From: Mesorhabditis belari
Taxonomy: Eukaryota > Nematoda > Chromadorea > Rhabditida > Rhabditidae
Assembly (NCBI GenBank): GCA_958450365.1
Contig: CAUEEP010000742.1
Coordinates: forward strand, 3,206,501 to 3,270,500
Direction of reading: 5' to 3'
Length of the DNA stretch: 64,000 nt
The notes under the pieces are model-generated. The model was not told the origin of the DNA and did no database searches. It saw only the letters and a program-made list of their open reading frames with translations. A program made the translations under genes and the position numbers. Shown one piece after another: positions 11,840 to 24,300 of this stretch; the first letter of the stretch is position 1, and the number at the start of each line of letters is the position of its first letter.

Positions 11840-12490
11840 GCTGCTGAGCCTATCAACTGAGCCTATCAACTGAGCCTATCAGCTGAGCCTCAACTGAGCC
11901 TATCAACTGAGCCTATCAGCTGAGCCTATCAGCTCCATTTCCTCAGCCAGCCATTTCCTCCATTTCCTTAGCCAGCCTAGTCCTACTTTAAAAGAAGTTT
12001 TGTTGATTCTGGAACTCACAGAGTACAGAAATGATCAAAGTTTCCGCTCTTGCTTGGCTTGGTTCTTGGTTAATATTCCAAACAGCCAGCATTAAGCAGA
12101 AAGTCGAATCCCCTTCCTTTTCAATATCTTTCTCTCCTCAATATCTTTTCGGAATGTGCACTTTGTTTCTGATGCCTCAACCCTCACAAAATAACAAAAA
12201 CATTTGCCAATCTGGACATCAGTGCATTCATCTTTCTCGTTAAAAAGTAACCAGCTTGCATTTCTCAAAAATCTTATAGGCGATCGAGCCTAGCAGCTTC
12301 GTTTCCTCAGCCAGAACACACGCTAGTCTTGCTTTAAAAGAAGGTTTGTTAATTCTGGAATTCACAGAGTACAGAAATGATCAAAGTTTCCGCTCTTGCT
12401 TGGCTCGGCTCATGGTTAATATTCCAGACAGCCAGCATTAAGCAAAAAAATAGAATCCCCTCTCTTTTCAATATCTTTCTCTCCTCTTAT
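11840..12490. repeat. About 350-bp imperfect duplication plus CTGAGCCTATCAA array
   Basis: A CTGAGCCTATCAA/GCTGAGCC array fills 11840-11940. The segment around TTCTGGAACTCACAGAG and GATCAAAGTTTCCGCTCTTG (about 11990-12140) recurs at about 12340-12490. The segment around CATTTGCCAATCTGGACATC occurs at about 11.77 and 12.20 kb. Both copies keep their CTGGANNNCA motifs. The frame 12031-12243 is part of the repeat. Confidence 0.75.
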
Positions 12491-12519
12491 CCTTCACCTA
12501 TTTGTTTGTCACCTTTGAT

Positions 12520-12635
12520 TGAATGAAAAGAAATGAAATGAAAAGAAAAGAAATGAAATGAAAAGAAAAGAAATGAAAAGAAATGAAAAGAAATGAAAAG
12601 AAATGAAAAGAAATGAAAAGAAATAGAATTGAATA
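12520..12635. repeat. AAATGAAAAG simple repeat
   Basis: Purine-rich array of 10- and 5-base units (GAAATGAAAA). The rest of 12640-13365 shows only a short ACAATTGTAAACAGC repeat at 13050-13095 and no gene. Confidence 0.85.
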
Positions 12636-13369
12636 GAAGAATGTCAATAATGGCCTCATCCCGATGAGAAAGAGTCAAACAGTTTCCTTCGATCATTTAT
12701 TCGAAAATCTTTCCACTAAAATCGGCGCTTATTTCTTCTTCAGCCAAAATCTTTTGGCTGAGCTCCAGAATCGGTAAATCGGTAGATTTCTTTTTTAAAA
12801 CATTAGATCAGCAAAGCTTAAATTCTCAAACATTTACAGAGAGTGTGTTTTACAGGAACACAAAGCTTAGTCGTAAAACGGTCGACTTCAAATTCAAATT
12901 TATCGCAATTTATTGTTTTCTCAAAGTTTCACTTGTTCTCGACTCAAATAAACAAAAAAAAAACCTCCTGTATGAATGGAAATATTTTAATCGTTTCGAA
13001 ACACTTGTTATCTTGTCCTTTACTCCTCTTTTTAATCTTGATGACCAATTGTAAACAACAATTGTAAACAGCAATTGTAAACAGCAATTGTAAACAGCTA
13101 TTTGTTTTCCAGATCTTCATATTTTCTCATCAAAACATCAATATCGCTTTTGCTGTGCGTTTCACAGCGTCAGCCCTCTTTCCAAAATATAGCGAGCGCT
13201 TTTTTGTCGATGAAATGTCGACGATCCTCTTGATCCAATATTCCTTTTTTTATTGGAAGACCATCTGGAACGCAAAAAGAGATTTGTTTGTGAAAAAAAA
13301 ACGACAAAATCTCAAAATGAGACTCTGCTCGATTCGGGGAGGGGGAGGGGAGCACTTTAGACTCAAGAA

Positions 13370-13495
13370 CCTTTCTAGAACTCTTTCTAGAACTCTTTCT
13401 CTCTTTCTAGAACTCTTTCTCTCTTTCTAGAACTCTTTCTAGAACTCTTTCTAGAACTCTTTCTAGAACTCTTTCTAGAACTCTTTCTAGAACCC
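13370..13495. repeat. 12-bp array CTTTCTAGAACT
   Basis: Nine or ten copies of CTTTCTAGAACT, two of them with inserted CTCTTT. It is open on minus as ERVL repeats, which I regard as an artefact. Confidence 0.9.
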
Positions 13496-14242
13496 TTTCA
13501 CTCCCCGCAAAACCTAGCAAAGAAACTTTTTCACTGAAAAAGCAATAGAATGTTTGTGAGAGTGACCATGAGTGGAAAAAAAAGGAAAAGGAGTGCCGAA
13601 ATGCGTTGATGCGATGCCCGCCTCTTTCCCAGCTCTCTTTCACTTTTATCTCTTTTCACTCATCCTTTTTGCCGATCCTGGAAAGCATAGACAGCGTTTT
13701 TTTACTCTCAAAAATCATTGGCTAAATTTTGCATTGACCAGAATTGAACAGAAGCCACTTTTTTGGAAACCATTATCACTACCATTTAGTCAAATTTTTA
13801 GTAAACCTTTTCAAATATTTTTTCATTCAATATTTGTTGTGACCTCCAGAATTAACAAAACTTTAATTATTTTTTTCTTTTTTAATTAAAACTTGTTCTG
13901 AATTGACAAGATTGGGAAATTTCTGTGAAATTTGATTAATTCGAAGCCTTGATGAATCATTTTCACATTTCCTTTCGTCCTATTATTTCCCGGGGTTTTT
14001 TTTTCGTATTTCTATCTTTTATCTCTTCCTTTTCACTCTCTTCAACCGTTTTTTTTTCTTGAAGAATCCTAGCGGAGACGAGTCCCCTTTTCCTGTTTGC
14101 CTCTACCCCTTCTTTTACATAAATTCCACTCAAATGACCCTTTGGAAAGCCGTTTTCTTACTAGCCAACTAGTCCTTACCTTCCATTAAATTGATTCAAA
14201 AACATTCTACACATCTTTTTCCAATTTTTTTGGAATATTTCC

Positions 14243-14325
14243 CTTGACCGGGATCGAACCCGACCCCTTGCCCGGCCCGGCTCCTACTCGTTACCAAACT
14301 CGCTAACCACTCGGCCATCCATGCA
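14243..14325 (-). ncRNA. tRNA-like unit T1
   Basis: On the minus strand an A box (TGGCCGAGTGG, starting at 14317) is followed about 55 bases later by a B box (GGTTCGATCCC). The promoter boxes match tRNA genes, but there is no pairing acceptor stem and no clean anticodon stem, so it is not a canonical tRNA. A CTGGAAGTCAC motif ends exactly 57 bases upstream of the A box. It may be a tRNA pseudogene, a SINE head or a small Pol III RNA. Confidence 0.4.
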
Positions 14326-14913
14326 GTTACAAAAAAGTCTTCTTTTTTTAATTTTTTTTGATTTATTTACTACTGTGACTTCCAGATTGCAAATTTTATT
14401 TAATGAAATTTTAATATCTTTCCATTCAATCGTTATTTTCCTTTCAAAATCGAAAAGCTTTCCTTTTTTGCTGTTTTATTTGTCCATTCAATACGGATAA
14501 TGGCTAATAATAATGGCTAATAATAATAATGGCTCTTTCAAAAAATTTGTTCCAAATTGAGTGGATTGAAATTTCTCATCATTTTTGATTCATTTCTAAA
14601 CCTTGATGAATCATTTTCACATTTCCTTTCGTCCTATTATTTTCCCGGGGTTTTTTTTCTTATTTCTATCTTTTATCTCTTTCTTCTAAGTCTTTCCACC
14701 GGTTCTTTTTCTTGAAGAATCCTGGCGGAGACGAGTCGAGTCGAGTCCCCTTTTTCTGTTCCCATCTATCCCTTCTTTTACATAAATTCTCTTCGAATGA
14801 CCCTTTGGAAAGCCGTTTTCTCACTAGAAAACAATCCTTATCCTCCATTACATTGATTCAAAAACATTCTACGCATTTTTTTCCCAATTTTTTCCAATTT
14901 TCCAAAATATTTT

Positions 14914-14997
14914 CCTTGCCCGGGATCGAACCCGACCCCTTGCCCGGCCCGGCTCCTACTCGTTACCAAACTCGCTAACCACTCGGCCATCCATGCA
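14914..14997 (-). ncRNA. tRNA-like unit T2 (duplicate of T1)
   Basis: Near-identical paralogue of T1 in the second half of the duplication. The A box starts at 14989 and the upstream CTGGAAGTCAC motif again ends 57 bases before it. It differs from T1 in the 3' part (CCCGGGC instead of CCCGGTC). Confidence 0.4.
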
Positions 14998-15540
14998 GTT
15001 ACAAAAAAGTCTTCTTTTTTTAATTTTTTTTGATTTATTTACTACTGTGACTTCCAGATTGCAAATTTTATTTAATGAAATTTTAATATCTTTCCATTCA
15101 ATCGTTATTTTCCTTTCAAAATCGAAAAACTTTCCTCTTTTGCTGTTTTATCTGTCCATTCAATACGGATAATTGGCTCTTTCAAAAAGTTTTTCAAATT
15201 TTTTTTCTTTTCAGCCATTTTTGCTTTGAAAAGAGCGCATCCCACTTCAGTATAATTGGCTCAAAAGAGAAATTTTGAATTTTCCCCAAATTTTCGCAAT
15301 TTCTTGTGAATTGAAAACCATAACCTTTGCATATTTGAAAATTATGGAAAGCACGAAAACATTTGCGTTAGTCATTTTTCAATTTCAATCCTTTTTAAAT
15401 TTTTTTTTTCCTTTTTTTTTTCTATTGAATCGGCTTGAGTGAATAAGAGTTTTTTTGAAATATAAAATATAAATTTAACCGTCTCGAAACGCTCCTAGCT
15501 TCCCCCAGTGCTATTCAGCTCAAATAAAATCGAAAATCCC

Positions 15541-16455
15541 ATGTCTGCCTCGAAATTTTCCACTACAGAGTACTATGAAGAGGTCGAGTACTATCGAAAA
15601 ACGAGTAGTCCCCGAAAAAACCGTTTACTTTCTGGAACTGATCGTCGATTCGCCGAACATGACCTCCAGGATACGTCGTACATCGATTATCCAAACAATT
15701 CGAGGCCAAATAGTGCACGAATAGCTCCTGATCCCTATTCGAGCTCTTGGACACCTCGTCCTGCCCCGGATTCTCAATTCTTCAACGTTGATCGTCGTTC
15801 TGGAACGCAGGAGAGCCGAATCTATGATTCAAGACCGATCCGACCAAATTTCGATACAAGCTACGAAACTTACTATCGACAGCCCTATAACCCTGAAGAG
15901 CTCACCTATAGGTACAGTAACCGGCCCGTTTACTGTCCTGGCTATTATAATGAGGATTACGGTAGGACTCCCACAATTCCTGCTTTCTACTCAACTCGTG
16001 GCAGAGTCGATTTGAACGAGTCGGGCACCGAGAACTCGATCTACAAGAAATACAGCCGTTCTCGCAGCTTACCGCCATCAAATTTTCGTCAGCCGGAATC
16101 CTGGAAGGCACACGAGACAATGAATAAGAATTTTTATCAAAATCATTCACCTAAATTTTTGACTTCTGAAAACCACTCAGCTCCGAGATTCCCGTATTCA
16201 AGAATATCAAATTTTTACTATGAATCCCCGAAATGCTATCCACATTACAGTTCTGGACAGTCACGGGACTTGTCCCTACCGATAACGACTCGCTATTCGT
16301 GTTTGAACTGCTATGATGGCTTGCTAGGAGGCTTTTGTGAAACTTGTGGAAAATTTGGAAGAGAATCGTCTCAATCAGTGCAGTGCCATCCAGATCCATC
16401 GAAAATCGAGCCATTTCGTAATTACGACAAGAATGAGTACACGGATTCGAGGTAG
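15541..16455 (+). CDS. Tyr/Ser/Arg/Pro-rich protein with C4 zinc-type motif
   Basis: Single-exon frame of 304 aa, family not recognised. I chose ATG 15541 because a CCCCAG acceptor at 15507-15508 lies 32 bases upstream. The protein is strongly hydrophilic and looks disordered: Tyr and Arg are spread throughout, with a KYSRSRSLPPSNF segment near residue 180. Near the C-terminus C254-X2-C257-X8-C266-X2-C269 (around CLNCYDGLL and FCETCG) could bind one zinc ion. No transmembrane segment or signal peptide is visible. The 3' end could instead splice at GAG|GTAGCT near 16451. The gene is coding-like in base composition against an AT-rich background and contains four dispersed-motif matches. It precedes the annexin gene by 640 bases on the same strand. 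Confidence 0.65.
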   Translation: MSASKFSTTEYYEEVEYYRKTSSPRKNRLLSGTDRRFAEHDLQDTSYIDYPNNSRPNSARIAPDPYSSSWTPRPAPDSQFFNVDRRSGTQESRIYDSRPIRPNFDTSYETYYRQPYNPEELTYRYSNRPVYCPGYYNEDYGRTPTIPAFYSTRGRVDLNESGTENSIYKKYSRSRSLPPSNFRQPESWKAHETMNKNFYQNHSPKFLTSENHSAPRFPYSRISNFYYESPKCYPHYSSGQSRDLSLPITTRYSCLNCYDGLLGGFCETCGKFGRESSQSVQCHPDPSKIEPFRNYDKNEYTDSR

Positions 16456-17097
16456 CTCTTACTTTTTTTTCGCTCAAACCCCGATAACTTTCGATAGTTT
16501 CACTAAATCCCTCCCAAAAACATCGTAAATAGTAGTTCTGGAACGCATGTAAGCTAAATTCCTCACAAGAGCATTGTTTTTTTGAGAAGATGGAGAAGTT
16601 GGTAGTAGCGTTGCCACTTCAACGACCCTGGCTTGCCCCCAGGTTCTCATTTCGAAATTTTTCCCTAAATTCAGTAAATCTGGCTATCAGCACGTAGTAA
16701 GAGTTTAAAATTTTCCCTTTTTTCGGCAATGATTACTCATTTGCACATTTTGCTTGCCCACATTTCCCCAAAAAAAAAAAAAAAGACTTTTTTTTTTGTC
16801 CTCGACTCAGCCCAATGATTCATATTGCTGATTTCGTTCGTTTTCTTTTTTTTCTTTTTTTCTTTTCAAATTCCCTCCTTGTGCCCTCCAATTTACAGTT
16901 TCCGGTCAAAAAAAAAAAGACATTAAGACTTACAAAAAGATTACAGAGCTTTTTCTGCAATGACTTCCAGGTCAAAATCCGCTTTCCCTTTTTTCTTTTG
17001 CCATCCCCCACTTTTTTTTGCTTCATTTTCGATTGTGCGCTCCAGCTTGCGATTTCCATGTTTCAAAATCAATTTTTCGTTGAATTTCAGAAATAGA
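16456..17097. other. Spacer upstream of annexin
   Basis: AT-rich, with A and T homopolymers of 10-15 bases. It contains three dispersed motifs (about 16.54, 16.96 and 17.04 kb). A TTGAATTTCAG acceptor ends at 17090, 7 bases before the annexin ATG, which fits trans-splicing. Confidence 0.5.
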
Positions 17098-20000
17098 ATG
17101 GCCAACTACAGCTACTGCACCATCATCGACAATCCGGAGTTCAAGGCTGACGTGTGAGTGGCATTTGTTTAGACTTTTGATACGGATATAAGGCCTTGAT
17201 TAGGGTTTGGGTCTATCCTCGTTCAAAATTTTGATTTAAATGCAAAGGCAAGGCAGGGAATTCCAACAAGGCACGGAATTGGGTAACTAAACCGAGGCTA
17301 AAATTTTATATTCATCCTTTTGCAAAAATGACATCTCCATTACGATGCCTGAGCTCCAGAATTGCCTTCAAGATATCGAAAATCTTCTCAACGTTTCAGC
17401 TTTGCCGAGAAAATCGATCGAGCTCTGCGCGCCGGCGAGAAAGAGGGCATTGTCAACACGTTGACCTCGATCTCGAACTCGCAACGACAACAAGTAGATT
17501 TTTTTGATTATTTCCCTTTTGTGATATCCAGATTATCATAGAATCTGTTATTTTTAGCTTCGCGCTCCCTACAAACTCAAATACGGAAAGGAAATCGATG
17601 AAGCGCTTGACAAGAAATTCTCTGGAGATATCGAGACGGTGAGGGGTTTTTTTGAAAGTTCTGGATGTCACACTATTTTTGAATTATTGCGAATTATTTA
17701 TTTAGCCTAAGGTCGTTTATTTATTCTATTTTATTTATTGTATTGTATTAGGTTGATGCATAAGTCTTTTCGTTCCTTTTCGTCCGCCGTTTCAAGCCAA
17801 CAAATGCACGAATTAAACTACGGTTGATTTCATTAGAAAAAGCAATTATTTTTCAGCAAAATAACATTAAAACGGGTTTAAAAATATTTGATGCCTGGAT
17901 TTTCTTGAGAGTATGAAGTCGGGTATTCAAAAAGGGCTAACTCGATGATGCGGTTTAGACACCTTAGCTAAAGAAATGCCTGGATTTTCTTGAGGGTATG
18001 AAGTCGGGTAGTCAAAAAGGGCTAACTCGATGATGCGGTTTAGGCTCAGGCTCAGGCTCAGGCTAAGCCTCAGCCTAAGCCTGAGCCTGAGCCTGAGCGG
18101 TTTAGACACCTTAGCTAAAGAAAACCTATCTTCGTGTCAATAGATAAAAGATAGAACACAAAAAGTTAGGTGTATAGCCAAAATTTCAGCGAAATTCATT
18201 CAGCCAATTTTTCCGTAGAGTTTTTTATAGATTTTTGACGAAAAAGGCGTTTTTCACTCTCGAATTTGCTTGAAAGTCAACCGAAATTCATTTAAAAAGA
18301 TGCAAATTGAACAAAAAAAAACACTTTTTTTATAGAGCAAACTACTATAGATTAATTCGTGAATTTGTTACTTTTTAACAGAAGTACGAAAAAAAAAAAA
18401 AAAAAAAAAAAAGACTTATGCATCAAACTAATATTTTATTTATTCTATTGTATTCTAGGCGGTGCTCGCCCTCATGGAAACTCCATTGGAGTACGATGTG
18501 AAACAGTTGAAGAAATCGATGAAGGTAAAAAAAGAAAATGGGGGATTTCTTTGTCAGATCTCTATTTGCATGTTTTATCAAAAAAAAAATTTTTTTTGAT
18601 TTTCAGGGTGCCGTAGCGGTTGGTTATTTTTTAGAGAAGTTTATCAAAAAACAACAATTACCCGGCTTTCTTTTTTTTCCGTTTTTCTTTTTTTGGCTAC
18701 AGTTATCTCATTTTTGCTTTCCAATCTTTATCTAACTATCCCGCTTTAAAAAACTTTGCTTTAAACGAAACAAACTACAAAATCAAATGAAAAGTTGAGT
18801 CAATTTTAGCAAAATTAACTTTTGGGAAACGGGAAATGCTCTTGGGAAATGCTTAGCTCTTATTTTCATAAAAGCTTTTAGTAATTAAACAAGTACTCAA
18901 ACAAATAAACAAGTAATTAAACAAGTAATTAAACAAGTAACTAAACAAGTAATTAAACAAGTAATTAAACAAGTAATTAAACAAGTAATTAAACAAGTAA
19001 TTAAACAAGTAATCAAACAAGTAACTAAACAAGTAACTAAACAAGTAATCAAACAAGTAATCAAACAAGTAATAGTAATCAAACAAGTAATAGTAATCAA
19101 ACAAGTAATAGTAATCAAACAAGTAATAGCAATCAAACAAGTAATAGCAATCTGAATTGGTTCTCGGGCAATGTATTGGCCTAATCTTACACAACGAGCA
19201 ACAGTCCCCTTCAGCACAATGATCACCCTTTTTTAGAGGAATCTAGAACGCACGATCGATAAGAATTTGTTTTAGGGTCTTGGCACTGATGAAACGGTTT
19301 TGATTGAGATCCTTTGCTCGCGTACTGCCGATCAATTGAGAGCCATTCGAGCCGCCTATGAGAAAAACTACAACAAGCAATTGGAGAAAGTAAATCTAAT
19401 TCGAATTCTAAAATAGAAAACCTCTAAACTTCTCTCTCTAATGATCTCTAATGTTTTTGTTGATATTCCAAGAATGTGTTCAATCGGTTCTAGAGTTTGT
19501 AGATCTTCTAGATCAAGCCAGATCGAATCTAACTTCTGAGCTGACAGCTGATCTCACTGTCTTTATCTTCTCTATAAATCCTGCTTTCTTAGATCTAAAC
19601 CATTGATTTCAGGATGTCGCTGGTGACACGTCGGGAGAGTTTCGCGATTTGTTGGTTGCTTTAGTCACCGGTGCCAAGGATCCATCACATGAAACGAATG
19701 ATGCACAGGCTAAAGATGTAAGTCCAAGTCATTGTTCAAGCATTAACGTCTACTAAAATTTTGCCAGGACGCTGTGCGCCTCTTCGCTGACGGAAAGGGA
19801 AAGCTGGCCGGTGACAAAAATGCTCCATCGCACTTCTTGAAAATCTTAGCCACCCAGAATCAGTACCAGCTTCGCAAGGTAATTCTAAAGAATTCTAAAT
19901 GATTCTAAAGAAAATTAATGAGATTTGAGATTAAAATTATCTAGCTAAAGTTTGCCTATTTGAATCGTTGACAGCCATTGACTGCTTCAACAATTTCAGG

Positions 20001-21034
20001 TGTTCGCCGAGTTCGAAAAACTCTCTGGTGTCTCTATTGAGAAGGCTATTGAGAAAGAGTTTAGTGGCGATCTCCGCAACTCGTATCTCACTATTGCAAG
20101 GTAAATTGAAGTTAGTAATCTAGTGGACGCCTTACATTTTCAGAGCCTCCACAAACAAGCAGAAATTCTTCGCCGTTCAACTTTACAACGCCATGAAGGT
20201 CAGTGTCACAAATCGGTTCTCCGATCTGATTCTGGTTTTGCTTACTTGACTCAAAGTCAAAGCCAGATCGAAGCTCGGCTTTCTTGTCTCAGAGCTGTCT
20301 CAGAGCTGTCTTTCAGAGCTGTCTTTCAGAGCTGTCTCAGAGCTGTTTCAGAGCTGTCTGGCTCAGAGCTGTCTGGCTCAGAGCTGTCTGGCTCAGAGCT
20401 GTCTGTCTCAGAGCTGTCTGTCTCAGAGCTGTCTCAGAGCTGTCTCAGCTAAAATTGGCACTAGAACAATTCTCAAACATTTCAGGGACTCGGAACTCGT
20501 GACAACGACTTAATCCGTGTCTTGGTCACTCGTTCCGAAGTGGATTTGCGAGTGATCAAAGACGAGTACAAAGAGCTGTACGGAAAGACTTTAGAAGACC
20601 ATATTAAGGTACGATAGAGGCTCTAAAATTAGTAGGGAATGGTAGGGGAGATTTATAAGGCACAAATTGAGAATGGGTTGATTTCGGGCTGGGAAAGTGA
20701 TTTTTTTCTCTTAAACTTTCAATTTTTCGTCATTCTGGAGGGCAACTTAAAAAGCAGAATAGATTATTGAAAATTTTATGCGTTTTTTTCTTTGAGATAG
20801 CTGAATTCCAGGTAAATATTGAGAATGGCTGAATTTCTTGCCAGAGAAATCACTTTTTCTCTTCTACTACAAATTTTTCGCCATTCTGGAGGGCAACTTA
20901 AAAGCTAGAATCGAATTTTTTCGAAATTTGGACATTTGGAAATTTTTGGAAATTTATGGAAAGCTTTTTTTCAGGGTGACACCTCAGGCCTTTACAAGGA
21001 TTGTCTTCTCAAGATTGTCGCTGGGAATTACTAA
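17098..21034 (+). CDS. nex-1: Annexin, nex-1-like
   Basis: Calcium-dependent phospholipid-binding annexin, 321 aa, the usual four-repeat length. Exons: 17098-17153, 17400-17493, 17558-17638, 18459-18524, 19276-19389, 19613-19717, 19768-19878, 20000-20100, 20144-20198, 20486-20608, 20975-21034; all phases join. Type II calcium sites (GLGT, then an acidic residue about 38 later in GDTSG) are intact in repeats 2 (GLGT at 100-103) and 4 (GLGT at 262-265). Repeats 1 and 3 have lost the GxGT loop. The start MANYSYCTI and the C-terminal IVAGNY match C. elegans NEX-1-type annexins, hence the symbol. There is no signal peptide, as is normal for the family. Introns 3 and 4 are large and hold a mariner-type MITE and a minisatellite. 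Confidence 0.93.
17748..18431. mobile_element. Mariner-type MITE in annexin intron 3
   Basis: The left end TTAGGTTGATGCATAAGTC matches the complement of the right end (GACTTATGCATCAAACTAA) apart from one base, and both flanks carry TA. There is no transposase frame. Internally a segment is duplicated (about 17890 and 17980, ATGCCTGGATTTTCTTGAG) and a GGCTCAGGCTCA/AGCCTGAGCC palindromic minisatellite sits at 18040-18100. A 21-base A run adjoins the right end. Confidence 0.8.
18895..19150. repeat. 12-bp array ACAAGTAATTAA (annexin intron 4)
   Basis: About 20 copies of a 12-base unit, passing into an 18-base variant (AATCAAACAAGTAATAGT). It lies between the exons ending at 18524 and starting at 19276. 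It is open on minus as LFNY/ITCL repeats, which I regard as an artefact. Confidence 0.9.
20283..20450. repeat. TCAGAGCTGTC array (annexin intron 9)
   Basis: About twelve copies of an 11-15 base unit with the core CAGAGCTGTCT. It is confined to the intron between the exons ending at 20198 and starting at 20486. Confidence 0.9.
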
Positions 21035-21399
21035 AGATTTATATTCTTTTCAAAGCTAAACAACTGCCTGTAACGTTTTCTTTTTTGGGGAAAATTGCAA
21101 AAAAATTTTCCCCAATTTTTCAACTTTTAATTCATTCCATTTCAAAAATTTCAAAAATTCAAAAAAAAAATTTCCCATTTTTTTTCACATAAAACTTGCT
21201 TTTTATAAAAGTTTTTGCATAAAAATTTGCATTTATTCAAGAAAATTTGCATATATCAAATGTAAAATCCGAAAAAAAAAAAAAAAATTCGAAAAAAAAA
21301 ACGAAATTTTTTTTTTCCAGAATACCCGTAGATTTGAGGATTCATGAAAAGCTTTTCAAATGATTTTTTTACAGACATTTTCAAAGTGTCATCACGCTT
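21035..21399. other. Convergent spacer between annexin and GPCR stop codons
   Basis: 365 bases of extreme AT content with long A and T runs. It holds both 3' ends. I see no gene or motif. Confidence 0.6.
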
Positions 21400-24300
21400 T
21401 CACACGTACTCGATAATCGATTGCCGACGACGGAACAAAACCCCGCGAATGTCGTCGCGAATCTTGGGATTGCAAACATAGTAGATGCAAACGCGAATCG
21501 CCGAACTGCAATTTGAGCTATCAGCTCCATAAATGAAGAAAAAGATCGTCATTTGTGAAAAGGCTTTTTTTTATTTCATCAAAATTCTACTGAAGTCTTC
21601 ACGCAAAGCACAGAGATCTCAAAACTGAGATCGAACTGGAATTTTGAGTTGTGAGCTGTAAGCTGTTAGCTGTTAGCTGTTAGCTGTTAGCTGTTAGCTG
21701 TTAGCTGTTAGCTGTTAGCTGTTAGCTGTTAACTGTTAGCTGTAACCTGCTAGCTGCTAGCTGTTAGCTGTTAACTGTTAGCTGTTAACTGTTAGCTGTT
21801 AACTGTTAGCTGTAACCTGCTAGCTGCTAGCTGTTAGCTGTTAGCTGTTAGCTGTTAGCTCCATAGTTAACGAAAAGTATTGTCATTTGTGAAAAGGCAA
21901 TTTTTGATTGCATCAAATCACCACGCAGAGCAATGATTTCAGAAAAGTTTTTACGAATCGAAAAATAAAGCATTTTAAAAGCCGATGTGCCTTCCAATTT
22001 GGCTAAAAAGGCAAAAGAAATATTTTGAAATTCAATTCATCGATTTTTTTTCTCTAGAAGTGCTTCAGGGCTAAAAGCTCTGATTGTGAGTATTGATTTT
22101 ACCCAAAAAATTCATCAATTTAACAACCATTTCCGCATTTGCCCATTTCCCCTTTACCTAAGCATGTAGACAAAAGTGACGGTGTCGGAAAAAATGGTGT
22201 GAAACGTGGTGAACTCCTCCTTATTCTCTGGGTCGACGATCAGGCTCGAATTTGACCTTAAAAATAACTTATAAAACTTTTGCACTAAATTTTTATCCCA
22301 TCTGGATGTCACGGCATCAATCTACGAAAAAGCCCAATGTACTGTACAGACAAAAAGTCGTGTTCACCGTAAAGCAACGCACTCACCGCTCTAAAATCGT
22401 TAAAATCAAATGTAGACCGGTTGAGACGAGATAGGACGTAACTATGGCCAGCATCGTATACATTGCCGATCGAACCTGAAAGGGAAACGGTAATTTTGTG
22501 TCTGCTTGCTAAACTGTGCTCAAACTACCGTATCCCTACACTAAAAATTTGTGCCCCAGCTACCGTAAACTAGTGCAATCACTAGTGTGCGCTCCAGATC
22601 GGCGAAAAAAAGCGCTAACTTTTCAATCCAGTGCTAATCGGACCTATTATCATGGTGCAAGACTGTTTTACTCTTGAATCACCTTTCTACCGTAATCCTA
22701 TTCCTAATTATGAATTCTGTGACCTCCATAGTTGCCTAAAACTACCGTACTTTTTCTCTCTAATCGACTAGAAGTGCTGAAGATCGTTAGATCTCTATTT
22801 TTTTGGCTTTAATTTCATTCTCTCAACTTCTCATCGATCACTTTGAAGAAAACCCATTGTCCAAGGATATCTCTCTTTAAAAAAATTTCGATATTTTTCT
22901 TTTTCAGCTTGTTTTATATACCTGTACACTGTTTGTTTTCAATGCTGGGAACAGAGCGACAAACGAGGCTGAAATTAGTCATTTCTTGACGAAATTCCGC
23001 GAAAACTCTCGATTTTTTTGATCGTTCTTTGGAAATAAATTCATTTTTTGATTTTTTTATGCCAAATGCACTTGATTTTTGGATTTCTTAGAGTTGAAAA
23101 GCTTTGAATAACATACTGGGTTTGAAGTCCAAATCTCAGAGCCAAGGCTAGGTCGAGGCCGAGACTAAGACCAAGGCCAAGGCTAGGTCAAGGCTAGGTT
23201 AAAGCCAAGGCCATACCAAGACCAAGGCTAGGTCAAGACTAGGCCAAGGCTAGGTCAAGGCTAAGCTAAGATCAAGGCTAAGACCAAGGCCAAGGCTTGA
23301 CCAATGCTAGGCCAAGGCTAAGCTAAGATCAAGGCTAAGACCAAGGCCAAGGCTAGGCCAATCCTAGGTCAAGGCTAGGTCAAGGCTAGGCTAAGATCAA
23401 GGCTAAGACCAAGGCCAATGCTAGGTCAAGGCTTGGCCTACCGGATAGATGAGCCATTTTTCAATCGAAGACTGAAATCCCGTATTCTGTTTAAAGCTTA
23501 TCTACTAAAAATCCAAAAATCAACTCAAATTCGATGTTGAATCAAGTCCTCAAAGTTTCGATCTCAAAAATCGAGAGCTAAACCCTTTAAAACTAAATTT
23601 TTACAAGTTTTACAAGATTTCTTTTAATAAAACACAGCAAACGAATGACTTTTTCTATATAAAACAGAAGGAAACATAGGGAAAATCTGCTGACGGGGTT
23701 TTTGAAAAAATTTCTTAGATTCCTTTTAAAACTCACTTGGATTTTCTTTATTCTGGATGGCACAGGCTCTTCTGGCTCAAAATACTGTGTCTACTGGCCT
23801 GACCTGGCCTGGCCGACCATAAACTAACCCTAGTCAGGCCTTAGCTGGCCCGTAACTCCTTAGGCCTTAGCTGGCCCGGCCCTTAACTAGCCCGTAACTC
23901 CTTAGGCCTTAGCTGGCCCGTAACTTCTTAGCCCGTAGCTCGACTTCAAGCTTGAATGGCTTTGATCTGGCCCTGGTCCACGTTTGGTTTTGGCCTGGTT
24001 TGGCCTAACCATGATATAATATCGGATATAAATTTACCGGATCAGATACCGGATCAGATCAGATCTTTGGATTAGATCGAATTCTCGAAGCTTTGAACGG
24101 CAGGGTCTAGACTCCAAATCCTAGACCAAAGGCTAGACCAAGACCAAGGCTTGGCCTACAGTAGACCTACAGTAGACCTACAGTAGACCAGTTATTCTTC
24201 AAACCAATGCCCAACTCCTGTATGCTGTGAAGCTAATCAACTACTAGAAATCGAAAAATCAACTCTAATTCCATATTCAATCAAGTCCTCAAAGTTTCGA

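Larger units (their letters stand above)
13940..15185. repeat. Direct duplication of about 660 bp carrying a tRNA-like unit
   Basis: The block starting AGCCTTGATGAATC-like sequence near 13.94 kb recurs near 14.60 kb. Identity is very high from the tRNA-like unit through the TGACTTCCAG motif and the following AT-rich flank. The copies differ by small insertions (for example GAGTC and AATAATGGCT repeats). Confidence 0.8.

Noticed and set aside
14243..14997. Canonical tRNA genes
   Set aside because: A and B boxes are present, but no acceptor stem or anticodon stem can be formed by eye, so I list them as tRNA-like only.
18607..18735. Extra annexin exon after TTTCAG (GAVAVGYF)
   Set aside because: The peptide does not match annexin repeats, becomes low-complexity Phe-rich, and the exon at 19276 joins the exon ending 18524 in phase with a perfect family match.
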